Position numbers and translations under genes: made by a program. Positions 1 through 6,197 of a stretch of 7,290 bases of DNA are shown one piece after another. The number at the start of each line of letters is the position of its first letter. Positions within the stretch are counted from its first letter, which is position 1. The notes under the pieces are model-generated. The model saw nothing but the letters and a program-made list of their open reading frames with translations, did not search any database and was not told where the DNA came from. Source of the DNA: Alphaproteobacteria bacterium (GTDB lineage Bacteria; Pseudomonadota; Alphaproteobacteria; Puniceispirillales; UBA1172); NCBI GenBank assembly GCA_023259875.1, contig JALRFL010000263.1, forward strand, positions 1 through 7,290. The letters are read 5' to 3'.

Positions 1-1
1 G

Positions 2-520
2 CCACCAATTGGCATGAACGTCTTTGTGATAAAGGGCATGGTGCAATCGGTGCCATTGGCAAGCCTTGCGGTGGGGATATGGGCATTTCAGCCGAGGCCT
101 CTTGCCGGGGTCATTCTTGATTATGGAAACCCCGTGCTTGCCGCCACTTCATATGATGGCAGACTGGTGATAAGCAGCCGCCGGACTGATGGCTTTGCCG
201 CTAGACTTTTGGCGACTTCTTTTGGTTTTGCTGAGGCCGTTTATATTCGTGATAATGCCGATAGTCGTTGCGATGATGGGTATTGCACCATGCTATCGCT
301 GGATGACCATATGATTGCTATGGTATGGGATCGGCAAGGGTTAACAGAAGCCTGTCAAAACGCCGATATGGTGCTTTCCCTTGTTGACGCCCGTTACCCC
401 TGTGCATCAGGGGCAGTGCTGATTGATAGGTCAGACATTTTTGACAGTAGCGGTATGTTGATTTATTCAAGCGGTGAGGGGAAACCCTATCGCATCAATC
501 GCGTTAATATTGCCGAATGA
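2..520 (+). CDS. comEC: ComEC/Rec2-type DNA-uptake channel protein, C-terminal part (partial)
   Basis: The frame is open from the left edge (codons begin at base 2), so this is the 3' end of a longer gene and the ATG at 14 is probably internal. ComEC forms the inner-membrane channel for single-stranded DNA during natural transformation. What is visible is one hydrophobic stretch (about window residues 9-28, a possible last membrane helix), followed by a soluble tail. The tail has the pattern I recall from alphaproteobacterial ComEC C-termini: a strand with DGRLVIS, an RCDDGYC pair of cysteines, a WDRQGLTEAC segment, then ADMVLSLVDARYPC and VLIDRSDIF. This tail corresponds to a reduced metallo-beta-lactamase-like domain; no HxHxDH metal motif is present in the part seen. 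The position next to lexA, convergent with it, supports the call. The family assignment is by pattern memory, since the channel domain lies outside the window. Confidence 0.78.
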   Translation, partial: PPIGMNVFVIKGMVQSVPLASLAVGIWAFQPRPLAGVILDYGNPVLAATSYDGRLVISSRRTDGFAARLLATSFGFAEAVYIRDNADSRCDDGYCTMLSLDDHMIAMVWDRQGLTEACQNADMVLSLVDARYPCASGAVLIDRSDIFDSSGMLIYSSGEGKPYRINRVNIAE

Positions 521-1172
521 GGCCTTTTAGCTTGCCTTGAATCTTTACTTGATCAGGGCCAAAGATCCGTGTTTCGTAACGCGCATTTGCCGGTTCAAGC
601 GCAATGCTGTGGGTTTTGCGGCGAAGCCGTTTTAAGGTCGCTTCCTCATGGTCAATCAAGGCTACCACAATATCGCCAGTCTGGGCAGTATCTGATCGCT
701 CAATCAACACGGTATCCCCATCAAGAATGCCAGCGTCAATCATGGAATCGCCTTCGATGGTCAGGGCAAAATATTCCCCCCTGCCAATCATGTGTTGGGG
801 CACTGGCATGAGATTGGAATGGTCAGATAGCGCGGCGATCGGTGAACCTGCGGCGATTTTTCCAAGCAAAGGAACCTCCACCACATCATCATGCGTTGCC
901 GGATGCGTTATTGAGGTTGCAGAGGCAGAAGGCTGCGGATTTCCTGTATAAGGTGACCCATCCGCGTGACGAAGAACGGAAACCGCCCTAGCCCGATTGT
1001 GAAGTCTGGCGATATAACCGCGTTCTTCGAGACCAGACATCAGACGGTGGATGCCAGATTTGGATTTTAATCCGGCGGCATCACATAATTCATCAAAGCT
1101 AGGGGCGACCCCATGCTCTTCCATATGTTTAATCAGCAAGGTGAGAATATCGCGTTGTTTTCGGGTTAGCAT
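504..1172 (-). CDS. lexA: LexA repressor, SOS-response transcriptional regulator and self-cleaving protease
   Basis: LexA represses DNA-damage genes and cleaves itself when RecA filaments form. The N-terminal winged helix (about residues 1-65) reads MLTRKQRDIL, then PSFDEL and SKSGIHRL with EERGYI and NRARAV, the alphaproteobacterial form. After a linker rich in Ser, Thr and Pro comes the S24 peptidase domain. The cleavage site is Ala108-Gly109 in GKIAAGSP, the nucleophile is Ser143 in EGDSM, and the general base is Lys181 in EATLKRL. Length is 222 aa, normal for the family. I chose the ATG at 1172 over one six codons upstream (1190) because homologues begin MLTRKQ and a GGAG lies 6 nt before it. 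The stop overlaps the end of the convergent comEC by 17 bp. It has its own promoter in the gap after moeA, with LexA-like half sites over the -10, so autoregulation is likely. Confidence 0.97.
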   Translation of the reverse strand: MLTRKQRDILTLLIKHMEEHGVAPSFDELCDAAGLKSKSGIHRLMSGLEERGYIARLHNRARAVSVLRHADGSPYTGNPQPSASATSITHPATHDDVVEVPLLGKIAAGSPIAALSDHSNLMPVPQHMIGRGEYFALTIEGDSMIDAGILDGDTVLIERSDTAQTGDIVVALIDHEEATLKRLRRKTHSIALEPANARYETRIFGPDQVKIQGKLKGLIRQY

Positions 1173-1178
1173 GATTTG

Positions 1179-1182
1179 CTCC
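1179..1182 (-). promoter_or_regulatory. Ribosome binding site deciding the lexA start
   Basis: GGAG on the minus strand lies 6 nt before the ATG at 1172. The alternative ATGs at 1190 and 1184 would place this motif inside the coding sequence and have no comparable Shine-Dalgarno of their own. Confidence 0.65.
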
Positions 1183-1198
1183 ATCCTCATGTCGTTAT

Positions 1199-1224
1199 GA
1201 TCACGATTTGTTCATGATTTGATC
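1199..1224 (-). promoter_or_regulatory. Putative LexA operator with three phased half sites
   Basis: On the plus strand this reads GATC-N7-GTTC-N7-GATC; on the lexA sense strand it is GATC-N7-GAAC-N7-GATC. The alphaproteobacterial LexA box is the direct repeat GTTC-N7-GTTC. Each adjacent pair here matches seven of its eight fixed bases and keeps the 11-bp phase. The repeat extends into the spacers: 1201-1211 and 1212-1222 are tandem 11-mers with 9 of 11 bases identical. The site covers the candidate -10 and the expected transcription start of lexA, a good position for autorepression. Binding is inferred. Confidence 0.6.
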
Positions 1225-1245
1225 TAATTATGTGCTATTTGTCAA
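1217..1245 (-). promoter_or_regulatory. lexA promoter (sigma-70 type)
   Basis: On the minus strand there is a perfect -35 TTGACA (1240-1245), a 17-nt spacer, and a -10 TCAAAT (1217-1222; four of six consensus bases). The start would fall near 1210, leaving a leader of roughly 38 nt before the lexA ATG. The weak -10 overlaps the LexA-like half sites. The -35 begins only about 10 bp past the moeA stop, so lexA can be expressed apart from the upstream operon. Confidence 0.6.
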
Positions 1246-1255
1246 GCAAGTTTTG

Positions 1256-2503
1256 CTAATCGCCCGGATTGAGATAGATGATATCAACGATGCTTCCCCC
1301 CCCAAGGGCGGTGGCATGGGCAGGGCGGATCATCAATGCCTCTGCAAGGGCAAAATCTTTCATTTTGCCGCTGTCTTGGGATAAGAGAGGGGTGAAGTGA
1401 TCAAGGCCGGTGGCGGCATCGTATTGGATCATTCCGCGCATATATTCCTCACGCTGGTCATTAGCAGGAAGATCAGTGGTGAGAATGGCCTTGCGCGTCA
1501 CTGGGACAGGCGAAAGACCAAGCATGGCGCGAATAGCCGCGCGAACAAAAATAAGGGTGCAAACCCCCGAAGATACCGGATTGCCGGGAAGCCCTAGCAG
1601 AGGGGTTGTCGCGGCCTCTGACGGCGCAGAGCCGATAGCAATATGGCCAAAGATCATCGGCTTTCCCGGACGCATGGCAATTCGCCAGAAATCAAGACCA
1701 TCATGATCTTTCATCATACCAGCCACCAGATCATGCTTACCAACCGAAGCGCCACCTGTCATAACCAGCAGATCAACATGGGTGAGGCCTGCAATCGCGT
1801 CTAGCAAGGCGTTTTCGTTGTCAGGTATTGGCGGCAGGGGCATAGCCGTTGCCCCCATGGCGGCAACCATTTCGGCAATCATGATGCTGTTGCTGGATAT
1901 GATTTGCGCCGCGCTTGGGTTTGTGCCCGGTTCAACCAACTCACTGCCGGTTGATAATATGGCCACCACGGGCTTACGGCGCACCATCATGCGATGATGA
2001 CCTGCGGCGGCCAGCAACCCCATTTGTCTGCCATTAAGCCGTGTGCCATTTTTGATCAGCACATCCCCTGAGTGAAAATCCTGTCCCTTGCGGCGGATAA
2101 ATTGGTCTTGGCTAGGGGCTTCTAAGATTTCGATTTGCTCACTGCTGTGATCAGATCGGGTGTTTTCAAGGATCACAATACGGTCAGCCCCATCAGGGAT
2201 ATTAGCCCCTGTGGAGATGCGCACGCATGTTCCCGGGGCAATAGGGTCTGGCCATGGATGCCCAGCCGCACTTTCCCCTTTCAGGTGTAAAACGCATGGC
2301 AAATCTGTGATATCTTCACCTCTTGCGGCATAGCCATCCATGGCGGATTGATCCTGAGGCGGGTTTGTTAATATGGCGATAGCATCATCAGCCAAAATCC
2401 GGCCTGAGGCATCGGAAAGAGAAACCTCTTCCTTTGGCATCACACGCATCGCCTCGGCAATTCGGGCAATAGCCTCACTAACAGGGATAAGGGGCTTACG
2501 CAT
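1256..2503 (-). CDS. moeA: Molybdopterin molybdenumtransferase MoeA
   Basis: MoeA inserts molybdate into adenylylated molybdopterin, the last common step of molybdenum cofactor synthesis, in the cytoplasm. Length is 415 aa, normal for the family. Landmarks in order: DQSAMDGYA (residues 51-59), STGANIPDGAD (97-107), the molybdopterin-binding STGSELVEPG (184-193, with the Glu matching the conserved acidic residue of the GDEL segment), TGGASVGKHD (249-258), RPGKP (278-282) and GLPGNPVS (304-311). The C-terminal beta-barrel domain follows. The start at 2503 gives an 8-bp overlap with the moaC stop. A TTG 19 codons upstream is open in frame, but it would lie deep inside moaC and adds residues unlike the family. 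It is the last gene of the trp/Moco operon; no terminator is evident after it, so read-through into lexA is possible. Confidence 0.96.
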   Translation of the reverse strand: MRKPLIPVSEAIARIAEAMRVMPKEEVSLSDASGRILADDAIAILTNPPQDQSAMDGYAARGEDITDLPCVLHLKGESAAGHPWPDPIAPGTCVRISTGANIPDGADRIVILENTRSDHSSEQIEILEAPSQDQFIRRKGQDFHSGDVLIKNGTRLNGRQMGLLAAAGHHRMMVRRKPVVAILSTGSELVEPGTNPSAAQIISSNSIMIAEMVAAMGATAMPLPPIPDNENALLDAIAGLTHVDLLVMTGGASVGKHDLVAGMMKDHDGLDFWRIAMRPGKPMIFGHIAIGSAPSEAATTPLLGLPGNPVSSGVCTLIFVRAAIRAMLGLSPVPVTRKAILTTDLPANDQREEYMRGMIQYDAATGLDHFTPLLSQDSGKMKDFALAEALMIRPAHATALGGGSIVDIIYLNPGD

Positions 2504-2969
2504 CAGCCTTGAAGAGGCCGGATTTGCCTCCACTTTTTTCCAATAGCCTAATGCCGCCAATCACCATGGATTTATCAACCGCTTTGACCATGTCATATAC
2601 CGTAAGGGCGGCAACAGATACAGCGGTTAGAGCCTCCATCTCAACCCCCGTTTGGCCAGTAAGGCGACATTCCGCAGAAATATGCACGCGGTCTTCCCCA
2701 CATGTTAGCCGCACGGACACATGGCTTAGACCAAGGGGATGACAAAGGGGGATCAGGTGTGAGGTTTGCTTCGCCGCCATGATACCAGCCAATTCCGCAA
2801 TGCTCAGCACATCACCTTTTTTGTGGCCTTTTTCTCGGATCAGGGTGAGCGTGTGATCCGCCATGGTGATATAGCCTTCGGCAATGGCGATGCGGTGGGT
2901 TTCGGATTTGCTAGAAATATCGACCATATGGGGTTTGCCCCTATCGTCGAAATGGGTCAGTTTGCTCAT
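2496..2969 (-). CDS. moaC: Cyclic pyranopterin monophosphate synthase MoaC
   Basis: MoaC converts the 3',8-cyclo-GTP product of MoaA into cyclic pyranopterin monophosphate, the first stable intermediate of the molybdenum cofactor. The protein is 157 aa, about the family norm. It keeps the key segments: Lys67 and LIPLCHPL at 72-79 (His77 is the conserved active-site His), TGVEMEALTAVSVAA at 107-121, and YDMVKAVDK at 125-133 holding the conserved Asp126 and Lys129. The C-terminal EKSGGKSG (144-151) is also typical. The ATG overlaps the trpC stop as ATGA, and the moaC stop overlaps moeA by 8 bp. moaA, the partner radical-SAM gene, is not in the window. Confidence 0.97.
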   Translation of the reverse strand: MSKLTHFDDRGKPHMVDISSKSETHRIAIAEGYITMADHTLTLIREKGHKKGDVLSIAELAGIMAAKQTSHLIPLCHPLGLSHVSVRLTCGEDRVHISAECRLTGQTGVEMEALTAVSVAALTVYDMVKAVDKSMVIGGIRLLEKSGGKSGLFKADA

Positions 2970-3784
2970 CCCATATCCTCCCAGTTTGCCGGCAGAGGGT
3001 TTGATAACAAGGTGCTAGTCGCCATGGCAATATCATCTTGTTCCATCAAAAACTCACCAATTAAAAAGCATCTTGCCCCGGCGCGTGCCATCCGTGCCAG
3101 ATCATCCCCTGACCGAAGCCCGCTTTCGGCAATAGCAATGCGGTCAGAAGGGATGCCTCGCATCAGCGTCTCCCCCGTGGCCAGATCAGTGGTCATGGTG
3201 CGCAAGTTGCGGTTGTTTATCCCGATCATGGGTGAGCGCAGGTTAAGCGCGCGTTCAATTTCTTCGGCGTCATGCGTTTCGATTAACACATCCAAACCGC
3301 ATGATAGAGCCGCGTCTTCAAGTTCGTTCGCTTGGCTGTCATCCAGCGCAGATAAGATCAAAAGAATGGCATCGGCACCATGAGCGCGAGCTTCGAAAAT
3401 CTGGATCGGATCGACCGTGAAATCTTTGCGCAACACCGGAAGCATGGTGGCGGCTCTTGCGGTGATCATATCCTCTAAATGGCCATGGAAATAGGTTTCA
3501 TCAGTGAGAACCGAAAGGCAAGTTGCGCCTCCGGCCTCATAGGATGGGGCAATGGTTTCTGGCTTGGCATGGGCATTGATGACGCCGCGCGAAGGTGACG
3601 CGCGCTTAAACTCCGCAATCAACCCATAGCCTTGGGCAGAGGCTTTTTGCAACGCCGCCGCAAAGCCGCGGGTTGGCGGCATATCAGCAATTCTGGCAGA
3701 AAACTCACGGCTTTCTGAGGTTGCTTTTAGGGCTTTGACCGCATCGATCTTATCACGAATAATAGCCTTTAAGACATCCGTCAT
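2966..3784 (-). CDS. trpC: Indole-3-glycerol phosphate synthase
   Basis: TrpC closes the indole ring from carboxyphenylamino-deoxyribulose phosphate to form indole-3-glycerol phosphate. The 272-aa protein is a stand-alone (beta/alpha)8 barrel, not fused to TrpF. Active-site residues expected for the family are present: Glu58 and Lys60 in AEFKRASPSRG, Lys120 in LRKDF, Glu169 in LIETHD, Asn191 in GINNRNL, and Glu220-Ser221 in AESGLRSG. A C-terminal GEFLM matches the phosphate-binding end of the barrel. I chose the ATG at 3784, 1 nt after the trpD stop, because homologues start close to this point and GGTGA sits 5 nt upstream. A GTG at 3793 would add three residues and overlap trpD by 8 bp, and cannot be excluded. 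Confidence 0.97.
   Translation of the reverse strand: MTDVLKAIIRDKIDAVKALKATSESREFSARIADMPPTRGFAAALQKASAQGYGLIAEFKRASPSRGVINAHAKPETIAPSYEAGGATCLSVLTDETYFHGHLEDMITARAATMLPVLRKDFTVDPIQIFEARAHGADAILLILSALDDSQANELEDAALSCGLDVLIETHDAEEIERALNLRSPMIGINNRNLRTMTTDLATGETLMRGIPSDRIAIAESGLRSGDDLARMARAGARCFLIGEFLMEQDDIAMATSTLLSNPLPANWEDMG
2977..2981 (-). promoter_or_regulatory. Strong ribosome binding site of moaC inside trpC
   Basis: A perfect GGAGG lies 7 nt before the moaC ATG, inside the last codons of trpC. It is the clearest Shine-Dalgarno I see in the operon and suggests moaC can be initiated de novo as well as by coupling through the ATGA overlap. Confidence 0.7.
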
Positions 3785-3785
3785 T

Positions 3786-4823
3786 CTACTCACCCCGATT
3801 AGTGATTGCGACCAGTTGATCCAGCTTGGCCAAGGCTAACCCTTGGTCAAGGGATGATGTCGCCATGGTTGCCGCGGCGTTAAGATCAGCGGCTTGCCCT
3901 GCGCCAAAGATTGCCACGGCAGCATTGAAAATAACAATATCCCGATAGGCATTTTCTGCCCCGTTGAAAATAGCGCGCATGGCGGCGGCGTTTTCTGCTG
4001 GTGTGCCGCCAATGAGGTCTTTGGTTTTGGCGGTCTTCAGGCCGATATCAGAGGGGTGTAGGGTCATGTGCTCTAACCGCCCGTCATGAAGCCTGATGGC
4101 GGTTGTAGGGCCAGTGGTGGTGACTTCATCAAGGCCGTCACTGCCATGCACCACCATAGCGTGAGTGGCGCCAAGCCCTAACAGCATCTCACCATAAGGG
4201 GCAACCAGATCCGGTGAATAGACCCCGATCATGTAGCGTTTGACCAAGGCTGGATTGGATAGTGGCCCCATCATGTTAAAGATAGAACGAAAGCCAAGGG
4301 CGGCACGAACGGGGCCAACATGGCGCATCACCTGATGGTGGCGCGGTGCCATCAAAAAACATATCCCAGCCTCATCAAGAGCGGCCTGAACATGGCTTAA
4401 ATCCGTATTCAGATTCACCCCCAGTTGAGACAACACCTCTGCCGCGCCACTTTTTGAGGATACGGCAACATTGCCATGCTTTGCCACAGGGAAGCCAGCC
4501 CCAGCCACGGTAAGCGCGGCGGCGGTGGAAATATTCCATGTGCCGACGCCGTCACCACCCGTGCCAACAATGTCCATCGCCCCTTGCGGCGCAGAAATGG
4601 TGTTGGCATGCCTAAGCAAGACCGTGACGCCGGCGATCACTTCATCAACGCTTTCGCCTCTTGCGGCAAGGGCACAAATAAATCCAGCGATGTGTTCGGG
4701 GCTAGCCTCACCACCAAGGAGAATGGCAAAGGCTTGTTCCATCTCATCGCGCGGCAGTTTCTGGCGAACCAGTTTCGCCAATAGAGTCTTCAATTCAGGG
4801 GTCGTTTTATCAAGATCAGTCAT
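3786..4823 (-). CDS. trpD: Anthranilate phosphoribosyltransferase
   Basis: TrpD joins anthranilate to PRPP to give phosphoribosylanthranilate, the second committed step to tryptophan. The 345-aa length is normal. The N-terminal helical domain is followed by the PRPP-binding GTGGDG at 87-92, then KHGN at 115-118, SSKSGAAEVL at 122-131, PVRAALGFRSIFNMMGPLSN at 171-190 (Arg173 matching the anthranilate-contacting Arg), HGSDGLDE at 226-233 (acidic pair 232-233, magnesium binding) and NAAVAIFGAG at 300-309. The family more often has SGSAD and RTIFNL, so SGAAE and RSIFNM are mild substitutions. The ATG overlaps the trpG stop by 8 bp and has no clear Shine-Dalgarno, so it is probably translated by coupling to trpG. 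It is a separate gene, not fused to TrpG as in E. coli. Confidence 0.97.
   Translation of the reverse strand: MTDLDKTTPELKTLLAKLVRQKLPRDEMEQAFAILLGGEASPEHIAGFICALAARGESVDEVIAGVTVLLRHANTISAPQGAMDIVGTGGDGVGTWNISTAAALTVAGAGFPVAKHGNVAVSSKSGAAEVLSQLGVNLNTDLSHVQAALDEAGICFLMAPRHHQVMRHVGPVRAALGFRSIFNMMGPLSNPALVKRYMIGVYSPDLVAPYGEMLLGLGATHAMVVHGSDGLDEVTTTGPTTAIRLHDGRLEHMTLHPSDIGLKTAKTKDLIGGTPAENAAAMRAIFNGAENAYRDIVIFNAAVAIFGAGQAADLNAAATMATSSLDQGLALAKLDQLVAITNRGE
3790..3794 (-). promoter_or_regulatory. Ribosome binding site favouring the ATG start of trpC
   Basis: GGTGA, complementary to the UCACC part of the 16S rRNA tail, lies 5 nt before the ATG at 3784 and inside the last codons of trpD. If the GTG at 3793 were used, this motif would overlap the start codon itself. 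Confidence 0.5.
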
Positions 4824-5475
4824 GGATATGTTCAGGATGAGTTTTGGACAGGTTGAGCAATTGGCTTTCTAATTGCGCGATATGATCATTGCTTACCGGG
4901 TGAGGTAAGCCAGTTACGCTAAGGAAATTGGCAAGAATGCGATAGCCATTTTCCGAAGCGATAGATTCTGGATGGAACTGAACACCAAAAATCGGATGGG
5001 TTTTGTGTTGAACGCCCATGATCACCCCATTATTGGTGCTGGCGGTGATCATCAAGTCATCCGGCATGGTCTCCGGGCTAATCACCAAGGAATGATAGCG
5101 AGAAACAGCAAAGCGCGGATCACAGCCAGCAAAAACGCCCTGGCCGTCATGCTGAACAAAGGACAGCTTGCCATGGACAGGGGGATCAATGCGGCTAATG
5201 GTGGCGCCAAACGCCGCGCCAATAGCCTGATGCCCCAAACATACTCCAAGAATGGGAATGACCCCTGCGGCCGCGTTGATCAATGGGATGCAAATTCCGG
5301 CCTTATCCGGGGTGCACGGCCCGGGTGAGATGACAATGCCATCAGGTTTCATAGCGATCACATCAGAAACGCTAAGCTCGTCATTTCGGATGGTTTTGAC
5401 TTCCGCCCCTAAATCAGAGAGGAAATGCCATAAATTCCAAGTAAAGCTGTCATAGTTATCGATCAGAAGGATCAT
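4816..5475 (-). CDS. trpG: Anthranilate synthase component II (glutamine amidotransferase), possibly shared with aminodeoxychorismate synthase
   Basis: This class I glutamine amidotransferase releases ammonia from glutamine for anthranilate synthase (TrpE) and, in organisms with one copy, also for PabB in folate synthesis. The 219-aa protein begins MILLIDNYDSFTWNL, has the oxyanion segment SPGPCTP (50-56), the nucleophile Cys79 in GVCLGHQAIG, and the remaining triad residues His168 and Glu170 in FHPES. VHGKLS (100-105) and YHSLVI (127-132) are typical of TrpG/PabA. The last 25-30 residues extend beyond the usual end and are of no recognised type. GAGG lies 8 nt before the ATG. It heads the operon in this window; trpE is not beside it. 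The TrpG versus PabA naming rests on the trpD-trpC neighbours. Confidence 0.95.
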   Translation of the reverse strand: MILLIDNYDSFTWNLWHFLSDLGAEVKTIRNDELSVSDVIAMKPDGIVISPGPCTPDKAGICIPLINAAAGVIPILGVCLGHQAIGAAFGATISRIDPPVHGKLSFVQHDGQGVFAGCDPRFAVSRYHSLVISPETMPDDLMITASTNNGVIMGVQHKTHPIFGVQFHPESIASENGYRILANFLSVTGLPHPVSNDHIAQLESQLLNLSKTHPEHIHD

Positions 5476-5577
5476 GACTTCGGCCTCATGGATAAACGCG
5501 TGGCTTTTGTTTTAGCGCAGTTTCGCTGATAAGGGCAATGCCCGTTTTCACAGCACTTTTTGCCAAAATCGCCCATA

Positions 5578-5605
5578 TTTATATGTGGTAAAATATAACC
5601 GTAAA
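5578..5605 (-). promoter_or_regulatory. Candidate promoter for the trpG operon
   Basis: On the minus strand, TTTACG (5600-5605; four of six -35 bases) is followed by a 16-nt spacer and TATAAA (5578-5583; five of six -10 bases). The start would be near 5571, leaving a leader of about 95 nt. The whole region is AT-rich, so chance matches are expected and other placements are possible. Confidence 0.35.
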
Positions 5606-5657
5606 AATAACTTGTTGATATATAATCATTATTTCTATTTTTAACAGAATTTAGGCG

Positions 5658-5686
5658 TTGACGATAGGGAAAGCGGTGTCTATAAC
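5658..5686 (+). promoter_or_regulatory. rplM-rpsI promoter (sigma-70 type)
   Basis: TTGACG (5658-5663; five of six -35 bases), an exact 17-nt spacer, and TATAAC (5681-5686; five of six -10 bases) form a near-consensus promoter, as expected for ribosomal protein genes. The start near 5693 gives a leader of about 30 nt to the rplM ATG. Confidence 0.8.
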
Positions 5687-5723
5687 ACGCCCAGAGTTCA
5701 ACATAATTCATTGGAATATACCT

Positions 5724-6194
5724 ATGTCTCAATTCAAAACATATACGGCAACCCCTGCCGATATCAAGAAAGACTGGTGTGTTGTTGATGCCGAAGGTTT
5801 GGTACTTGGGCGGCTGGCGTCGCTTATTGCTAACCGTCTGCGCGGCAAACACAAGCCCAGCTATACACCGCATATGGATTGCGGTGATAATGTGATTGTT
5901 GTTAATGCAGAAAAGGTTCTGCTGAAAGGCAATAAGCGCAGTCAAAAAACCTACTACTGGCACACAGGCTATCCGGGGGGGATCAAATCCCGTACCGCTG
6001 AAAAACTGCTTGATGGCCGTTTTCCAGAGCGTGTTTTGATCAAAGCCGTTGAGCGTATGATCCCACGCGGACCACTTGGTCGCCGTTGCATGAAACATTT
6101 GCATGTCTATGCTGGTGATCAGCATCCCCATGACGCCCAACAGCCACAAAAGCTGGATGTTGCCGCGATGAACCCTAAGAACACAGCGAGATAA
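5724..6194 (+). CDS. rplM: 50S ribosomal protein L13 (uL13)
   Basis: L13 is an early-assembly protein of the large ribosomal subunit. The 156-aa protein starts MSQFKTYTATPADI and contains VVDAEGLVLGRLAS (20-33), LRGKHKPSYTPH (39-50), NVIVVNAEKV (56-65), WHTGYPGGIKSR (79-90), the family signature region ERMIPRGPLGRR (110-121), HVYAG (127-131) and a C-terminal MNPKN. These match alphaproteobacterial L13 closely. The frame is open 22 codons further upstream from a TTG, but that TTG is the -35 element of the promoter. The ATG at 5724 has only a weak GGA 8 nt before it. It is followed after 3 bp by rpsI, the usual two-gene operon. Confidence 0.98.
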   Translation: MSQFKTYTATPADIKKDWCVVDAEGLVLGRLASLIANRLRGKHKPSYTPHMDCGDNVIVVNAEKVLLKGNKRSQKTYYWHTGYPGGIKSRTAEKLLDGRFPERVLIKAVERMIPRGPLGRRCMKHLHVYAGDQHPHDAQQPQKLDVAAMNPKNTAR

Positions 6195-6197
6195 ACC

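Larger units (their letters stand above)
5476..5723. other. Divergent AT-rich intergenic region between trpG and rplM
   Basis: This 248-bp gap holds both promoters. The part from about 5571 to 5650 is strikingly AT-rich compared with the flanking genes. The trpG side contains a short hairpin on the minus strand: GGGC (5543-5540), loop ATT, GCCC (5536-5533). It is nested in a weak GCTG/CAGC pairing (5554-5551 with 5528-5525). No U-tract follows, and there is no run of Trp codons, so a classical trp attenuator is not supported. A 34-codon Cys-rich frame covers 5472-5576 and is listed as a finding, not as a gene. Confidence 0.7.

Noticed and set aside
569..951. Plus-strand frames across lexA
   Set aside because: They are shadows of lexA, whose catalytic and DNA-binding motifs are all present on the minus strand.
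1245..1257. AGCAA-GTT-TTGCT hairpin at the moeA stop as a terminator
   Set aside because: The stem is only 5 bp and AT-rich, no T-run follows on the minus strand, and it abuts the -35 of lexA.
2504..2560. Upstream TTG start for moeA adding 19 residues
   Set aside because: It would overlap moaC by 65 bp and adds residues not found in MoeA; the ATG at 2503 fits the family start and the overlap pattern of the operon.
5476..5570. Classical tryptophan attenuator with Trp-rich leader peptide upstream of trpG
   Set aside because: There are no tandem TGG codons in a short frame and no GC-rich hairpin followed by a T-run before the trpG ATG.
5472..6149. Long minus-strand reading frame of about 225 codons opposite rplM
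   Set aside because: It lies antisense to the clearly recognisable L13 gene, has no family features, and is best read as a shadow frame. Only its last 34 codons, outside rplM, were kept as a weak finding.
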